Source of the DNA: Candidatus Hydrogenedentota bacterium
GTDB lineage: Bacteria; Hydrogenedentota; Hydrogenedentia; Hydrogenedentales; JAGMZX01
Length of the DNA stretch: 64,000 nt
Direction: 5' to 3'
Assembly: GCA_029556545.1 (NCBI GenBank)
Contig: JAKQEQ010000159.1
Span: forward strand, 1 to 64,000
Within the stretch, counting starts at the first letter, position 1, and each line of letters begins with the position of its first letter. Below, piece by piece: positions 10,038-19,365 of this stretch. A model generated the notes under the pieces. That model saw only the letters and a list, made by a program, of their open reading frames with translations, was not told where the DNA came from and did not search any database. The position numbers and the translations under genes were made by a program.

Positions 10038-10375
10038 AATACGGTCTCCTTCCGAAGAACCTTGCAGCCAACGGCACACCACCCTTCCTTTGCCAATGCG
10101 CCATGCCCATGGCTTGACACAACACACCCGCCAGCCTGCCGTCATCGACGCCCGGTCGTGACGGCAGGACCGCTATCTCCTGAGCTTCATTGGCGTTATC
10201 GTTGTACACCAAGGCCGGAATACAAGTCAAGGAAAACCTTCGACGGGCATGACGCATTCTGCGAAAATAGCGAATTGTCAAACATCAGGCCCCTAAAGTG
10301 GGCGAAGCTGTATGACGATAAGTATAGATGGACGATCACGGATGCGTGCCACAGGATCGGCCAAGGATGGCCGCC
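10038..10375. other. Intergenic region between divergent genes
   Basis: These 338 bp separate the divergent M4 protease gene and the small hypothetical gene at 10376. I see no RNA gene. The right part is relatively AT-rich and holds the sigma-28-like candidate promoter listed separately; the left part should contain the protease promoter, but I could not fix its boxes. Confidence 0.55.
10294..10321 (+). promoter_or_regulatory. Candidate sigma-28 (FliA-type) promoter
   Basis: TAAAGTGG (10294-10301) and GACGATAA (10314-10321) are separated by 12 bp. The E. coli FliA consensus is TAAAGTTT, 11 bp, GCCGATAA, so the match is good but not perfect. It points at the ATG at 10376, 55 bp downstream. 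Confidence 0.35.
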
Positions 10376-10735
10376 ATGAACATTGTACCGATTGCAGCAC
10401 ATAGCGTTCCGACGGCGCGGGAAACCGCCCGATCAATGACAACCGCCGTATCGGCGGGCAGGTCCGCCGACGTCGTGCTTGATCTGTCGCGGGGCAGCCG
10501 CGACGTACTCGGCGCAGTCCTGCGCCTCGACCGGGAGCAGCTTCAAGAGTTTCTCCGCATCACGGCGGAGTTGCTGCGTCACGGCGTGGTCGGCGTCGAG
10601 ACCCTGGAGGTTCGCGACCAACCTTACAAGAGCTTTTTGCCCGCCCATATCGCGGACCCGGTCCTGCGCGACGCGCCGCTCTATCGCGGACAACCGCGCG
10701 CGGGCGCCGCGGCTTCGCTCGATCTTCGCGCGTAG
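10376..10735 (+). CDS. Hypothetical protein, 119 residues
   Basis: I do not recognise this protein. The ATG at 10376 is preceded by AAGGA at suitable spacing. The sequence has a plausible soluble composition, with a helical middle (LDREQLQEFLRITAELLRHG) and a C-terminal segment VETLEVRDQPYKSFLPAHIA that looks like real protein. No signal peptide or membrane segment is evident. It converges with bshA, ending 8 bp from the bshA stop. An opposite-strand open frame at 10433-10693 competes with it but has no better features. A possible sigma-28 promoter upstream would suggest a motility-linked role, but that is speculative. Confidence 0.5.
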   Translation: MNIVPIAAHSVPTARETARSMTTAVSAGRSADVVLDLSRGSRDVLGAVLRLDREQLQEFLRITAELLRHGVVGVETLEVRDQPYKSFLPAHIADPVLRDAPLYRGQPRAGAAASLDLRA

Positions 10736-10743
10736 GTCCGAAC

Positions 10744-11871
10744 CTAACGACGCCAGGCATCAAGTACTTCCGCGTAAAGCGCCTCGTATTGCGCCACGAT
10801 ATCCTCCCGGTTGAAAAGATGCAGCGCCCGTTCGCGTCCGCGCACTCCCATCTCTCGCGCCTTCGCCTCGTCCGTGAGGATGTCGATGGCCCGGGCGGCC
10901 ATCGACTCGATGTCGCCCACCTCGCACAGCGCACCGGTAACGCCGTCCTCGACCACCTCGACGATGCCGCCGCTACGCGTGGCAAGGACGGGCACGCGGC
11001 AGGCCATCGCCTCGAGGGGCACCAGGCCGAAGCTCTCGTGCTCGCTTGGCTGAATCACCAAGTCGGCGCACGGCAGGATTTCCTCCATGTTTTCGTAATC
11101 GCCCAAGTAGCGGATGTTGTCGGCCACGCCCAATTGCCGAGCCACGCCGACCGCGGCCATGCGCTCGGGGCCTTCGCCGACCATCACGAGTCGCGCGGGG
11201 ACGCGATCGGCGATGCGCTTGAACACACGCACCACATCCGTGACCCGCTTCACCGGCCGGAAGTTCGAGATGTGCATGACGATCTTCTCGCGGCCCTCCG
11301 CGAAATGACAGCGGCGCACCGGCGCATCCGTGAACTTACGCGGGTCGACGAAGTTGTAGATGGTGCGGACACGGCCCGTGAGCCCGAACTCGCGCTCGGT
11401 CTCCGCCGTCAGCCACCGCGAGACCGCCGTGACCGCCTGGCTCTGTTCCATGGCGAACTTGGTGATGCGGAAGAAGGAGGGGTCCGTTCCCACCAGGGTA
11501 ATGTCCGTGCCATGGAGTGTGGTAACAATCGCGTAGCGGCGCGCCTCGGGCAGCATCATCTGCGCGAAAAGCGCGGATGCGGCGTTGGGGATGGCGTAGT
11601 GGGCGTGCCAGAGATCAATCTCATGTTCCTCGGCCACCTCGCAAATCTTTGCCGCGAGCGTGAGCGCGCTGGGCGGCGTGCGAAACAGGGGATAGGCCGC
11701 GACGTCGACGCTGTGGCTGTAGATATTCGTATGAAAGCCCTTGAGTCGAAAGGGGACCTCGAACGTAACGAAATGAACCGTGTGGCCCCGCTCGGCCAGC
11801 GCGATCCCCAATTCCGTCGCCAGAATGCCGCTACCGCCCGCCGACGGGTGGCATGTAATCCCAATGCGCAT
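10744..11871 (-). CDS. bshA: BshA, N-acetyl-alpha-D-glucosaminyl L-malate synthase
   Basis: This GT4-family enzyme performs the first step of bacillithiol synthesis, joining L-malate to UDP-GlcNAc. The 375-residue protein starts [20 protein letters not shown], which closely follows the Bacillus BshA N-terminus including the GGSG loop that binds the donor phosphate. Other BshA-typical segments are [13 protein letters not shown] and NFVDPRKF. The GT-B EX7E motif is E279-E287 in [17 protein letters not shown]-like sequence (AGGGAG) precedes the ATG. The gene lies 15 bp after bshB1 and ends the operon, whose other members are the next two pathway enzymes, so the pathway assignment is firm. Confidence 0.95.
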   Translation of the reverse strand: MRIGITCHPSAGGSGILATELGIALAERGHTVHFVTFEVPFRLKGFHTNIYSHSVDVAAYPLFRTPPSALTLAAKICEVAEEHEIDLWHAHYAIPNAASALFAQMMLPEARRYAIVTTLHGTDITLVGTDPSFFRITKFAMEQSQAVTAVSRWLTAETEREFGLTGRVRTIYNFVDPRKFTDAPVRRCHFAEGREKIVMHISNFRPVKRVTDVVRVFKRIADRVPARLVMVGEGPERMAAVGVARQLGVADNIRYLGDYENMEEILPCADLVIQPSEHESFGLVPLEAMACRVPVLATRSGGIVEVVEDGVTGALCEVGDIESMAARAIDILTDEAKAREMGVRGRERALHLFNREDIVAQYEALYAEVLDAWRR

Positions 11872-11886
11872 CGCTCGTGCTCCCTG

Positions 11887-12594
11887 TCAGGTCAAGCCCG
11901 GAAAGAGGTCGAGTCCCGGCGGACCGTCGCCGAAAAACGGCTCGCCGTACCGAGCACCGATTCGCGCGCCCCAATACGCCGCGCGCGTCGCCATCGCCTC
12001 CCAGAACGCCTCCGATGCGATCCACGTTGCCTCGCCCGGATATTGTGGGTTGTGAAACTGAGACCGGAACGCCCGCAGGGCTGCCGCCTTCGCTTCAAAG
12101 ACCTCGCTGATATCCAGAACAAACCGCGGTTCGAGGCCCATTTCCGCATAGGCATAGTAGAAGTGGATATGCGGCGCGCGGTGCGGTTCCTGGCCCGTGT
12201 CGATCTTGCGCACGCCCGCGAGGAAATGCGCGTCGCGCACGAGCGCGTGCGCCGCGGCATGGTCCGGGTGGCGGTCTGGCGCCATCGGCGCCAGCACGAC
12301 CTTCGGTCTCAATTCCCGCAGCCATCGCATAACGATCAGCCGCTGATCCTCCGTGTTCGCCACCTGGGCGTCCGGCAATCCCGCGTTCTCGCGCACCGTC
12401 ACGCCCAGCAGCCGCGCCGCCTCGCGCGCCTCCTGCTCCCGTTCCTCCGGGCCGCCGCGTGTCGAGCGTTCCGCGCGCGTGAGGTCGAGGATGCCCGTCG
12501 CGAACCCGCGCCCCGCCAGCTTGCACAGTGCGCCCCCGACGCCCAAGTCCACGTCGTCCGGGTGCGCCCCGACCGCGAGCACGTCAAGCGTCAT
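11887..12594 (-). CDS. bshB1: BshB1, bacillithiol pathway N-acetylglucosaminyl-malate deacetylase
   Basis: This zinc-dependent LmbE/PIG-L-family deacetylase removes the acetyl group from GlcNAc-malate in the second step of bacillithiol synthesis. The 235-residue protein has AHPDD at residues 10-14 (zinc ligands H11 and D14) and HPDHAAAH at 109-116 (third ligand H112), the spacing seen in Bacillus BshB. BshB1-like segments include FATGILDLTRAERSTRG and SQFHNPQYPG. The open frame extends upstream, but the ATG at 12594 overlaps the bshC stop as ATGA and begins exactly at the family N-terminus, so it is chosen. Confidence 0.95.
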   Translation of the reverse strand: MTLDVLAVGAHPDDVDLGVGGALCKLAGRGFATGILDLTRAERSTRGGPEEREQEAREAARLLGVTVRENAGLPDAQVANTEDQRLIVMRWLRELRPKVVLAPMAPDRHPDHAAAHALVRDAHFLAGVRKIDTGQEPHRAPHIHFYYAYAEMGLEPRFVLDISEVFEAKAAALRAFRSQFHNPQYPGEATWIASEAFWEAMATRAAYWGARIGARYGEPFFGDGPPGLDLFPGLT

Positions 12595-14156
12595 AGTTCC
12601 ACCTCGGTAGTTGCGAACGCACCGATATCGATTGCCTCGAGCAGGCGCGGCATGAGGTCCCAGCCGTGCTCGAAAAGAAACGAGAACACAGTATACACGC
12701 GATCCTGCGGTTTGCGCCCCGGCGCGAGCGCGTTGCACAGCCGCGCGACCTGTTTCCCGACGGCGTCCACCTGCGCCTCGTCCGCCCGGCGCAGTAGCCG
12801 TTCGATGCGTTCGAGTTCCGCGCGCGTCTTGTCGCCCAGCGCGTTCACCGCGTCGAGCGGGGGGCCGGACGCGACCATGGCGCGCAAGGCGTATGCCAAG
12901 GCCTCGACCGCGCCAAGCACGGTCTCTCCGTCCCGAGTCAGGATATCGAGACCGGGGTGCCGCACGGCGGCGGCCAGCGCGCGGTTAAGAAGAACGTCCG
13001 GTGACTCGAAAAGGTCGGCGGCGCGCCACTGGAACTTCTCGAGCAGCTTCCGCAGCTTCGTCGTCGTCAGCATGACGCGCGCGCGGGGATACACAATCGG
13101 CATCGGCTGTTCGAAGAAGGCGAATACCTCCTTGAGTTGCGCCCAATAGGCGATCTCGCCGGGACCCGCCACGTAGGCGGTCGCCGAAAACAGCGCCTGC
13201 TGCACGATACAGCGCAGCGCCACATTCGCGCTTAAGCGCTCCGGCGCGTGTTCGAGGAGCGATGCCAATTCAGCCTGGGACCACGACGCCCCTTCCTCGG
13301 GCGATTTGAACACGCCCTCCTCGAATACCACCTTGCGCCGCCGCCCCGCAATTTCGACAAAGAAATTGCATTCCGTCGGGCCCTTCAGTAATTGCGGCGA
13401 GAACCCCAGCGCTTCGATCCGCCGCGCGGCCTCACGCACGAGCACTGTGCTCGCCAGCGGGCGCTCAATTTCGCGCGCGAAGACGCCCGCCGCGATGCGT
13501 CGCGCGGCGGGCAGGCGCGGTTCAAAGACGACCAGCGGCGTGTCCCGGAACAGGCGCGCCAGCAACCGTGCCGTCCACGCGCTGAACGAGTCCGCGCCGT
13601 CCAGCGAGCCATGAAGAAACGCGGCCACGTCGTCGGCCCGTTCCGAGCCGGGCGCTGCCTCGCGCAGCGCATCAACCAGCTCGTGGAGCGAATCCTCGAC
13701 GGGCACGCGGTACAACGGCAGGCCGTCCACGGATTGCCGGGGGGAGTACGTGAGCATGAGCGGCTCGTGACGGCGCGTCAGGACGCCCACGCGCCGTGCC
13801 TCCTCGAAATCGTGGTCGTCGCTCCCCAGCCAGAACACCGGAACGACGGGGACCCCGTGGGTTTGTTCGAGCCGCGCCGCGAGTTTGACGGCCGTCAGCG
13901 CCTTGTACACCGTGTACAGCGGCCCGGTGAAAAGGCCCGGCTGCTGGCCGGTAACGATCACGGCTTCCCGTCCGGTGAAGCGCGGTTCGAGGCCGATCTC
14001 GCGTTGATATGCGCGCAACGCGGCGACCAGTTCCGGGTTCCAGTCCGCCGGCGCTACGCGATTTGTCTCCGGGGCGAAAATACTCCGCGGCGAGCCCGCG
14101 TACAACGGCGTCAACGCCGGCGCTTCGTCGCGATACGCATCCGCCAGACTACGCAT
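12591..14156 (-). CDS. bshC: BshC, putative cysteine-adding enzyme of bacillithiol synthesis
   Basis: BshC is required for the last step, attachment of cysteine to glucosaminyl-malate. The 521-residue protein has the family's Rossmann-like core with VTGQQPGLFTGPLYTVYKAL and PVFWLGSDDHDFEE, and a coiled-coil C-terminal part rich in Leu, Glu and Arg. The length is slightly under the usual 540. The start at 14156 overlaps the stop of the upstream methyltransferase gene by 8 bp, and the stop overlaps bshB1 by 4 bp, so all the genes are probably co-translated. Confidence 0.95.
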   Translation of the reverse strand: MRSLADAYRDEAPALTPLYAGSPRSIFAPETNRVAPADWNPELVAALRAYQREIGLEPRFTGREAVIVTGQQPGLFTGPLYTVYKALTAVKLAARLEQTHGVPVVPVFWLGSDDHDFEEARRVGVLTRRHEPLMLTYSPRQSVDGLPLYRVPVEDSLHELVDALREAAPGSERADDVAAFLHGSLDGADSFSAWTARLLARLFRDTPLVVFEPRLPAARRIAAGVFAREIERPLASTVLVREAARRIEALGFSPQLLKGPTECNFFVEIAGRRRKVVFEEGVFKSPEEGASWSQAELASLLEHAPERLSANVALRCIVQQALFSATAYVAGPGEIAYWAQLKEVFAFFEQPMPIVYPRARVMLTTTKLRKLLEKFQWRAADLFESPDVLLNRALAAAVRHPGLDILTRDGETVLGAVEALAYALRAMVASGPPLDAVNALGDKTRAELERIERLLRRADEAQVDAVGKQVARLCNALAPGRKPQDRVYTVFSFLFEHGWDLMPRLLEAIDIGAFATTEVEL

Positions 14157-14919
14157 CTTCGCTCACCTTGCCGCCGACCAGGATCAGGCGCGGACTGTCG
14201 TCTCGCAGGCAACCGCCGGAGAAATCCCCAAGACATTCCTCGACGCGCAGCCCCGCGTCCGCCAGGATAGCCGTGAGTTCCGGTCGCGTGTAAAGCCGCA
14301 CGGATTCCTCGCGGATCGCCACGGTCTCATGGTCTTGCAGCACCGCCGTCTTCTTGTTCACCCGTGCGGCGGCCTCGTCCAGCCAGCGGTCCTCTACGAC
14401 CATATAAGGATCCTCGCGCCGCTCCGAGTGCGGCACGAGGGAGGCGCACACCTGCGTCGCATTCAGGTAGTCGAGGAAAAACCGGCCTTTCGGCGCGAGG
14501 ACCCGGGCCATTTCCCGTGCCGCCCGACAGTCCTCCGCTTCATCCAGAAAATACCCGAAACTGGTGAAGAAGCTCAGGACGACGTCGAACGCGCCCGCCG
14601 TGAAAGGCAGCGCACGCATATCGCCGCGCGTCAGCGCGCGGCGAGCGCCGAGATGTTCGCGCGCCATCAACAACAACGGCACGGAGTAGTCGAGACCCAC
14701 CACCCGCGCCGCCGTTGCGCCCAAATGGGCCATGTGGCGCCCCGCGCCACAGCACAAATCCAGGACACGGTCGCCTGCGGTCAGACCCGTGTACGCCGCA
14801 GCGAACGCGGCCTCATCCCGCGCCGCTTCGACGCTCCGGTGCGCGTACACGACGGGATACAGTTCGTCGAACGCGTCCGCGAACCAGTCCGCTGCGACCT
14901 TGCTTTCCCGTCGGACCAC
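14149..14919 (-). CDS. SAM-dependent methyltransferase, first gene of the bacillithiol operon
   Basis: The 256-residue protein is a class I methyltransferase of the Methyltransf_11/25 type. The SAM-binding motif I VLDLCCGAGRHMAHLG lies at about residues 52-68, with an acidic motif II region (VVGLDYS) and motif III (FDVVLSFFTSFGYF). The start is GTG at 14919 with GAGGG upstream. It overlaps bshC by 8 bp and is the first gene of the transcription unit that makes bacillithiol. In green sulfur bacteria a SAM-dependent methyltransferase converts bacillithiol to N-methyl-bacillithiol, so this enzyme is a good candidate for the same step. The substrate is inferred from context only; another small-molecule substrate is possible. 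Confidence 0.85.
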   Translation of the reverse strand: MVRRESKVAADWFADAFDELYPVVYAHRSVEAARDEAAFAAAYTGLTAGDRVLDLCCGAGRHMAHLGATAARVVGLDYSVPLLLMAREHLGARRALTRGDMRALPFTAGAFDVVLSFFTSFGYFLDEAEDCRAAREMARVLAPKGRFFLDYLNATQVCASLVPHSERREDPYMVVEDRWLDEAAARVNKKTAVLQDHETVAIREESVRLYTRPELTAILADAGLRVEECLGDFSGGCLRDDSPRLILVGGKVSEDA

Positions 14920-14990
14920 GATGCGTCGCCCTCAAACAGTGTTGGTAGTACGAAGTTCGTAGTACAGTTTCTAGGCTGTCTCGAGAACCA

Positions 14991-15040
14991 GTCAGACGTG
15001 TCGGACAAGTCGGACAAGTCCGACCGGTCTGAGCGGACAG
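14991..15040. repeat. 9-bp-period tract with TCGGAC/TCCGAC units
   Basis: Units GTCAGACGT, GTCGGACAA, GTCGGACAA, GTCCGACCG and GTCTGAGCG repeat every 9 bp in the short gap between the methyltransferase start and the aspartate kinase stop. The complementary strand gives TTGTCCGAC units, matching the tract inside the gspA-like gene at 34111. Confidence 0.75.
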
Positions 15041-15064
15041 CAACCCGTCACCCCGGCCCGTGCG

Positions 15065-16384
15065 TCAATCCGTTCGGCCCCAGTCCTCGAAAGCGCCATA
15101 TATTGCGTGCACGGCCGGCGCCAGGTCGCGTTCCTCGACACCCACGATGATGTTCATCTCCGAGGAGCCTTGGTCTATCACCCGCAAGTTGACCCCGGCC
15201 TCCGCCAATGCTCCGCAGAGACGCGCCGCGACCCCGATCATGTGGTTCATGCCGACACCCACCGTCGCGATGATCGCGATACCCGGCGTGATGCTGATGT
15301 TGTCCGGCTTGCACCGTTCCGTCAACTCCTCGCGGAGCGCATCGCCCTTCTGTCCCAGTTCCTCGTCGCGCACGATGAGCGACAGCGTGTCAATACCCGT
15401 AGGCATGTGTTCCCACGCCACGTCGAGTTCTTCGAGCACGGACAGGACGCGCAGGCCAAATCCGCGCTCCTTGTTCATAAACGTCTTCTCCATGTTGAAC
15501 ATGGTGAAACCGGCGCGGCCCGCGATGCCGCATACGACCTGCCTGCTCTCGCGGCGCGGCACGATGGTGGTTCCGGGGTGATCGGGCTCTTTCGTGTTTC
15601 GGATGTTGATCGGGATGCCCAACTCTCTTACGGGAAAGATGGCTTCGTCATGGAGAACGGTCGCACCCATGTACGAAAGCTCGCGCAATTCCTGGTAGGT
15701 GATCTCCTCGATCCACTTAGCGTCCCGCACGATCCGCGGGTCGGCCATGCGGAAACCGCACACGTCGGTCCAGTTCTCGTAGAGCGAAGACCCCGAGGCG
15801 CGCGCCACGATCGATCCCGTAATGTCGCTGCCGCCCCGAGAGAAGGTCTTGATGTGGCCGTCCGGCGTCGCGCCGTAGAAGCCCGGCACCACGAAAAGGC
15901 CCGGCCCCTCGAGACGCTTTGCCAGCAATTTATACGTTACTGGGTCCAGCCGCCCTATGCCGTCGAAACGGATACACTCCGCCGGGTCGACAAAGGTTGC
16001 TTCGAGTAGTTCCGCAATGAGCCGCCCGTTCAGATACTCGCCGCGGGAGGCCATGAAGTCCGGCTCCTCGAAATCCGTTACGCGCGCGGCGATCTCGTTG
16101 AGATGCGCGTCCACATCGAAGGTCAGGTTCAGTTCGCGCGCCAGTTCCGAGAATCGCTCCGCAATGAGGGAACACGGCTCCGAGACGTCCAGCCCCTGCC
16201 GCGCCATGTTATGCCACGTGTACAGCAGGTCCGTGATCTTCTTGTCGCCCGCATGCCGCTTCCCTGGCGCCGAAGGCACGATGAAACGACGCCCGGGATG
16301 GGCCCGAAGGATTTCGACCATTTGGCGCACGCACGCCGCGTCCGCCAGCGAAGTCCCGCCGAATTTGCAGGTAATCCCACTCAC
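15065..16384 (-). CDS. lysC: Aspartate kinase
   Basis: Aspartate kinase phosphorylates L-aspartate, the entry to lysine, threonine and methionine synthesis. The 439-residue protein begins MSGITCKFGGTSLADAACVR with the family KFGGTS motif at residues 7-12, and has GGSDITGS (nucleotide and aspartate binding) and ENWTDVCGF. The C-terminal region has two ACT domains, the second around ITPGIAIIATVGVGMNHMIG and VIDQGSSEMNIIVGV, implying allosteric control by end-product amino acids. The start codon is GTG at 16384 with GGGGAG upstream. It stands alone between rseP and the bacillithiol operon on the same strand. Confidence 0.95.
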   Translation of the reverse strand: MSGITCKFGGTSLADAACVRQMVEILRAHPGRRFIVPSAPGKRHAGDKKITDLLYTWHNMARQGLDVSEPCSLIAERFSELARELNLTFDVDAHLNEIAARVTDFEEPDFMASRGEYLNGRLIAELLEATFVDPAECIRFDGIGRLDPVTYKLLAKRLEGPGLFVVPGFYGATPDGHIKTFSRGGSDITGSIVARASGSSLYENWTDVCGFRMADPRIVRDAKWIEEITYQELRELSYMGATVLHDEAIFPVRELGIPINIRNTKEPDHPGTTIVPRRESRQVVCGIAGRAGFTMFNMEKTFMNKERGFGLRVLSVLEELDVAWEHMPTGIDTLSLIVRDEELGQKGDALREELTERCKPDNISITPGIAIIATVGVGMNHMIGVAARLCGALAEAGVNLRVIDQGSSEMNIIVGVEERDLAPAVHAIYGAFEDWGRTD

Positions 16385-16483
16385 TGCTTCTGGTCTCCCC
16401 GATCTGTCCTTGTTGAACGGACCTCACAGCCGCGCGGGCCGGGCGGATTACGATCTGTCCCGGCCGGACGCGCGTTATACTAC

Positions 16484-18190
16484 CTACGGTATCAGACTCT
16501 CGACCCACCGCCGAATGTCGTGATACGTCACGAACACCATCAGAAAGATGATGAAGAAGAGCCCCACCATCTGAAAGCGCTCGATCAACCTCGGACTCAG
16601 CGGCTTGCGCCGCACGCCCTCGATGCCGTGAATCACCAGCAGGCCGCCGTCCAGAATCGGCAGCGGCAGCAGATTGAACACGCAGAGGTTGATACTAATG
16701 AAGGCTGTTATGCGTATCAGCCACGAGAGGCCCTGCTCCGCCGCCTGGGTCGTCGCGCTCGCGATCATGAGCGGGCCCCCGAGGTTCTTCGGGCTGACCG
16801 TCCGCGCCGCCAGCGCCTCGAGCGTGCGCATCACCAGCGCCAGGGCCTCGTAGCTCTGCCGAAACGCCTCGGGAACCACGCGCGCCCACGGAACGTAATG
16901 CCGCATGAGCCGCTGGCCGAGTTCCACGCCGATCGCGCGCACCGAGTCCACCGGGAGCGTCAATTCCGCCTCTTCCGCCTGTTGCAGTACCCCGAGCAGG
17001 ATGGCCGGACGACGCACCGTCATTCGCAACTCCGCGCCGGGATGGGACCGAATCGCCGCATCGAGGTCCGCCGCCGTCGCCGGTTCTCCGTTAATCGCGA
17101 CAATCACGTCGCGGCGTTGCAGACCGCTCTTCTCGCGGTAGGCATCCTCCACGGCGAGGATCTCCGCGGGCGCTTGCTCACGGGCGCCGGCTTCCCCGCC
17201 GAGCACCCCGTACGCCACACCGCGCAGGCGTCCTATCGTTTGTGGCCGCAACGCAAAGGACAGGCTCTCGTCCCCTCGCCGTACGTCCAATTGAATCGCC
17301 TCGCCCTCCGGCGTCTCCTCGACCATTTCGACAAAGGTGGTGCGGTCCACCAGCTTTCCATTCGCCCGCACGATGACGTCCCCCGACTCGAGGCCCGCCG
17401 CGCGGCCCGGCATATCCGGCAGCGTCTCTTCGACCAATGCCGTCTGAAACGGCGCCACGCCGAAACGCGGGTGCTCCTCGTCGCCCAACACCATCGGCGC
17501 AACGAGGGAGACGTAACGCGTCGTCGATTCGTCCGCGTTCGTCCGTTCGAGCAGGACGGCACAGACCCGATCTCCCCCCCCCAGCAGCGCATCCAGGGCA
17601 ATATCCGAGAAACTGTCGACGGCTTTGCCGTCGATGGCGAGGACCATGTCGCCCGGCTGCCACCCAACGGCGTCCGGTTCGCCCCGGTAGGCGTGCTTTG
17701 CGGCGCCCGGGCGCTCGACGTAAAGCGGCGCTGTCGCCGCCGGGCCGGTCGCGTCCACCTTACCGATACGGCCGGTCAATTCCCATTCGTGCGCCATAGG
17801 CCCCATGATCGCGAGAACAGCGTAGAGCAGGATCGCCAGCACGAGATTCATCATCGGCCCGGCCAACACGACGATGAACCGCTGCCATACCGGCTTCTTG
17901 TTGAACCAACGGTCCTCGGGGACGTGGCCGTAAGTCTCCTGTCGCTCCTCGTCCGATAGCGGCGTATCCTCCTGTCCCGCCATTTTCACGTAGCCGCCGA
18001 TGGGCAGCGCCCCCACGCAATAGTCCGTTTCTCCGAGGCGTATTCCGAAGAGGCGGGGCGGGATCCCGAGGCTGAACCGCTCGACATAAATACCGCACGC
18101 CTTCGCGGCCAGGAAATGGCCGAGTTCGTGAAAGAAGACCAACACGCCCAGGACGATGATGAAGATCAGAATGCTGAATAACAGAGCCAT
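16484..18190 (-). CDS. rseP: Site-2 protease RseP-type (M50 zinc metalloprotease with PDZ domains)
   Basis: This intramembrane protease cleaves membrane-bound regulators such as anti-sigma factors. The 568-residue protein starts [20 protein letters not shown], followed at once by HELGH (residues 21-25, zinc ligands and catalytic Glu). Two PDZ-like domains fill the middle, and the C-terminal membrane part carries NLLPLPILDGG (third ligand Asp near 514). It is longer than E. coli RseP (450) because of an extended PDZ region. The ATG at 18190 overlaps the dxr stop as TAATG, so dxr and rseP are coupled, a common pairing. The anti-sigma-like membrane protein at 51701 is one conceivable substrate. 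Confidence 0.94.
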   Translation of the reverse strand: MALLFSILIFIIVLGVLVFFHELGHFLAAKACGIYVERFSLGIPPRLFGIRLGETDYCVGALPIGGYVKMAGQEDTPLSDEERQETYGHVPEDRWFNKKPVWQRFIVVLAGPMMNLVLAILLYAVLAIMGPMAHEWELTGRIGKVDATGPAATAPLYVERPGAAKHAYRGEPDAVGWQPGDMVLAIDGKAVDSFSDIALDALLGGGDRVCAVLLERTNADESTTRYVSLVAPMVLGDEEHPRFGVAPFQTALVEETLPDMPGRAAGLESGDVIVRANGKLVDRTTFVEMVEETPEGEAIQLDVRRGDESLSFALRPQTIGRLRGVAYGVLGGEAGAREQAPAEILAVEDAYREKSGLQRRDVIVAINGEPATAADLDAAIRSHPGAELRMTVRRPAILLGVLQQAEEAELTLPVDSVRAIGVELGQRLMRHYVPWARVVPEAFRQSYEALALVMRTLEALAARTVSPKNLGGPLMIASATTQAAEQGLSWLIRITAFISINLCVFNLLPLPILDGGLLVIHGIEGVRRKPLSPRLIERFQMVGLFFIIFLMVFVTYHDIRRWVESLIP

Positions 18191-19365
18191 TACACCCTCA
18201 TGCTGATGGTTTCGACCGCGATGCGGGCGCATTGGCGCGCTGCCGCATCCGCGGCGAGCACGGACTCGAGATCACGGTCAGGACCCGGCGCACAGGTGTC
18301 AAACACCTCGCCGACAACGTCGCTGATACTCAAAAAGGGGATACGGTGCGCGCAAAACGCCGTCACCGCCTCTTCATTGGCCGCGTTCAGGATGGCCGGG
18401 GCCGTGCCGCCCGCAGCCGCGGCTTGTCGCGCGTAAGCCAAGCACGGAAACGCCTCGAAATCCGGCGCGGCGAAGGACAACTCCGAAAGCGCGGCGAGGT
18501 TCAGGCGGTCCATCGGCGAAGCCACCCGCTCCGGATACGTCAACGCGAACAAGATCGGAGACTTCATGTCGGTAACGCCCAAGTGCGCCAAGATATGCCC
18601 GTCGTTGAACTCGACCAGCCCGTGCACCACGCTCTGTGGATGGATGACCACCTCGATCTTGCGCGCGGGCATGTCAAACAACCACATCGCCTCGATAATC
18701 TCCAGACCCTTGTTCATCAACGTGGCGGAATCTACGCTGATCTTCGCGCCCATGTTCCACGTAGGGTGGCGCGCCGCCTGCTCGGGCGTGACCTCGCGCA
18801 ACGCGGCGCGCGGCCGCCCGTAGAACGGGCCGCCGGACGCCGTCAAGTGGATACAGCGCACGCCTTCCTTCGGGTGGCCCTGGATACACTGGAAGATGGC
18901 GTTGTGCTCGCTGTCCACCGGCAAGACGCGCACGCCCCGCCGGGCCGCCCGCTCCATGATCAGCCGCCCCGCCATGACGACCGGTTCCTTGTTCGCCAGG
19001 GCAAGCGCGTTGCCGGCGTCAATCGCGCGCAGCACCGGCTGCAACCCCGCCGCGCCGACCATCGCGCACAAGACCACGTCCGCCTCGATCGCCGCCAGCG
19101 CCTCGAGCCCCTCGGGGCCGTCCAACACTTCGACGCCGGGAACCGCGGCACGCAACCGGCGCGCCGCGTCACGGTCGGCGAGAGCCGCATAGCCCGCGTG
19201 GAACTCGACCGCCTGGGCGGCCAGCATATCCGCGTTGGCGCGTGCGCCAAGCGCCACGACTTCAAACCGGTCGCGGTACCGACGGACCACCTCGAGCGCG
19301 CTCAAACCGATCGAGCCCGTCGAGCCCAGGATTACCAGGCGTCTCGGCCCGTCCGCGCCGCTCAC
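18190..19365 (-). CDS. dxr: 1-deoxy-D-xylulose 5-phosphate reductoisomerase
   Basis: DXR makes 2-C-methyl-D-erythritol 4-phosphate, the first committed step of the non-mevalonate isoprenoid pathway. The 391-residue protein has the NADPH-binding GSTGSIG at residues 14-20, LANKEP, the metal and substrate site [16 protein letters not shown], and [15 protein letters not shown]. The frame is open further upstream, but the GTG at 19365 overlaps the ptsI stop as GTGA and gives the normal family N-terminus. It is followed by rseP through a one-base overlap. Confidence 0.96.
   Translation of the reverse strand: MSGADGPRRLVILGSTGSIGLSALEVVRRYRDRFEVVALGARANADMLAAQAVEFHAGYAALADRDAARRLRAAVPGVEVLDGPEGLEALAAIEADVVLCAMVGAAGLQPVLRAIDAGNALALANKEPVVMAGRLIMERAARRGVRVLPVDSEHNAIFQCIQGHPKEGVRCIHLTASGGPFYGRPRAALREVTPEQAARHPTWNMGAKISVDSATLMNKGLEIIEAMWLFDMPARKIEVVIHPQSVVHGLVEFNDGHILAHLGVTDMKSPILFALTYPERVASPMDRLNLAALSELSFAAPDFEAFPCLAYARQAAAAGGTAPAILNAANEEAVTAFCAHRIPFLSISDVVGEVFDTCAPGPDRDLESVLAADAAARQCARIAVETISMRV

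Noticed and set aside
10789..13149. 786-codon plus-strand frame opposite the bacillithiol genes
   Set aside because: High GC content opens antisense frames; the composition is Arg/His/Ala-rich with no motif, and the minus-strand genes are certain.
16103..17959. 618-codon plus-strand frame opposite rseP
   Set aside because: Antisense to a clear protease gene and without recognisable protein features.
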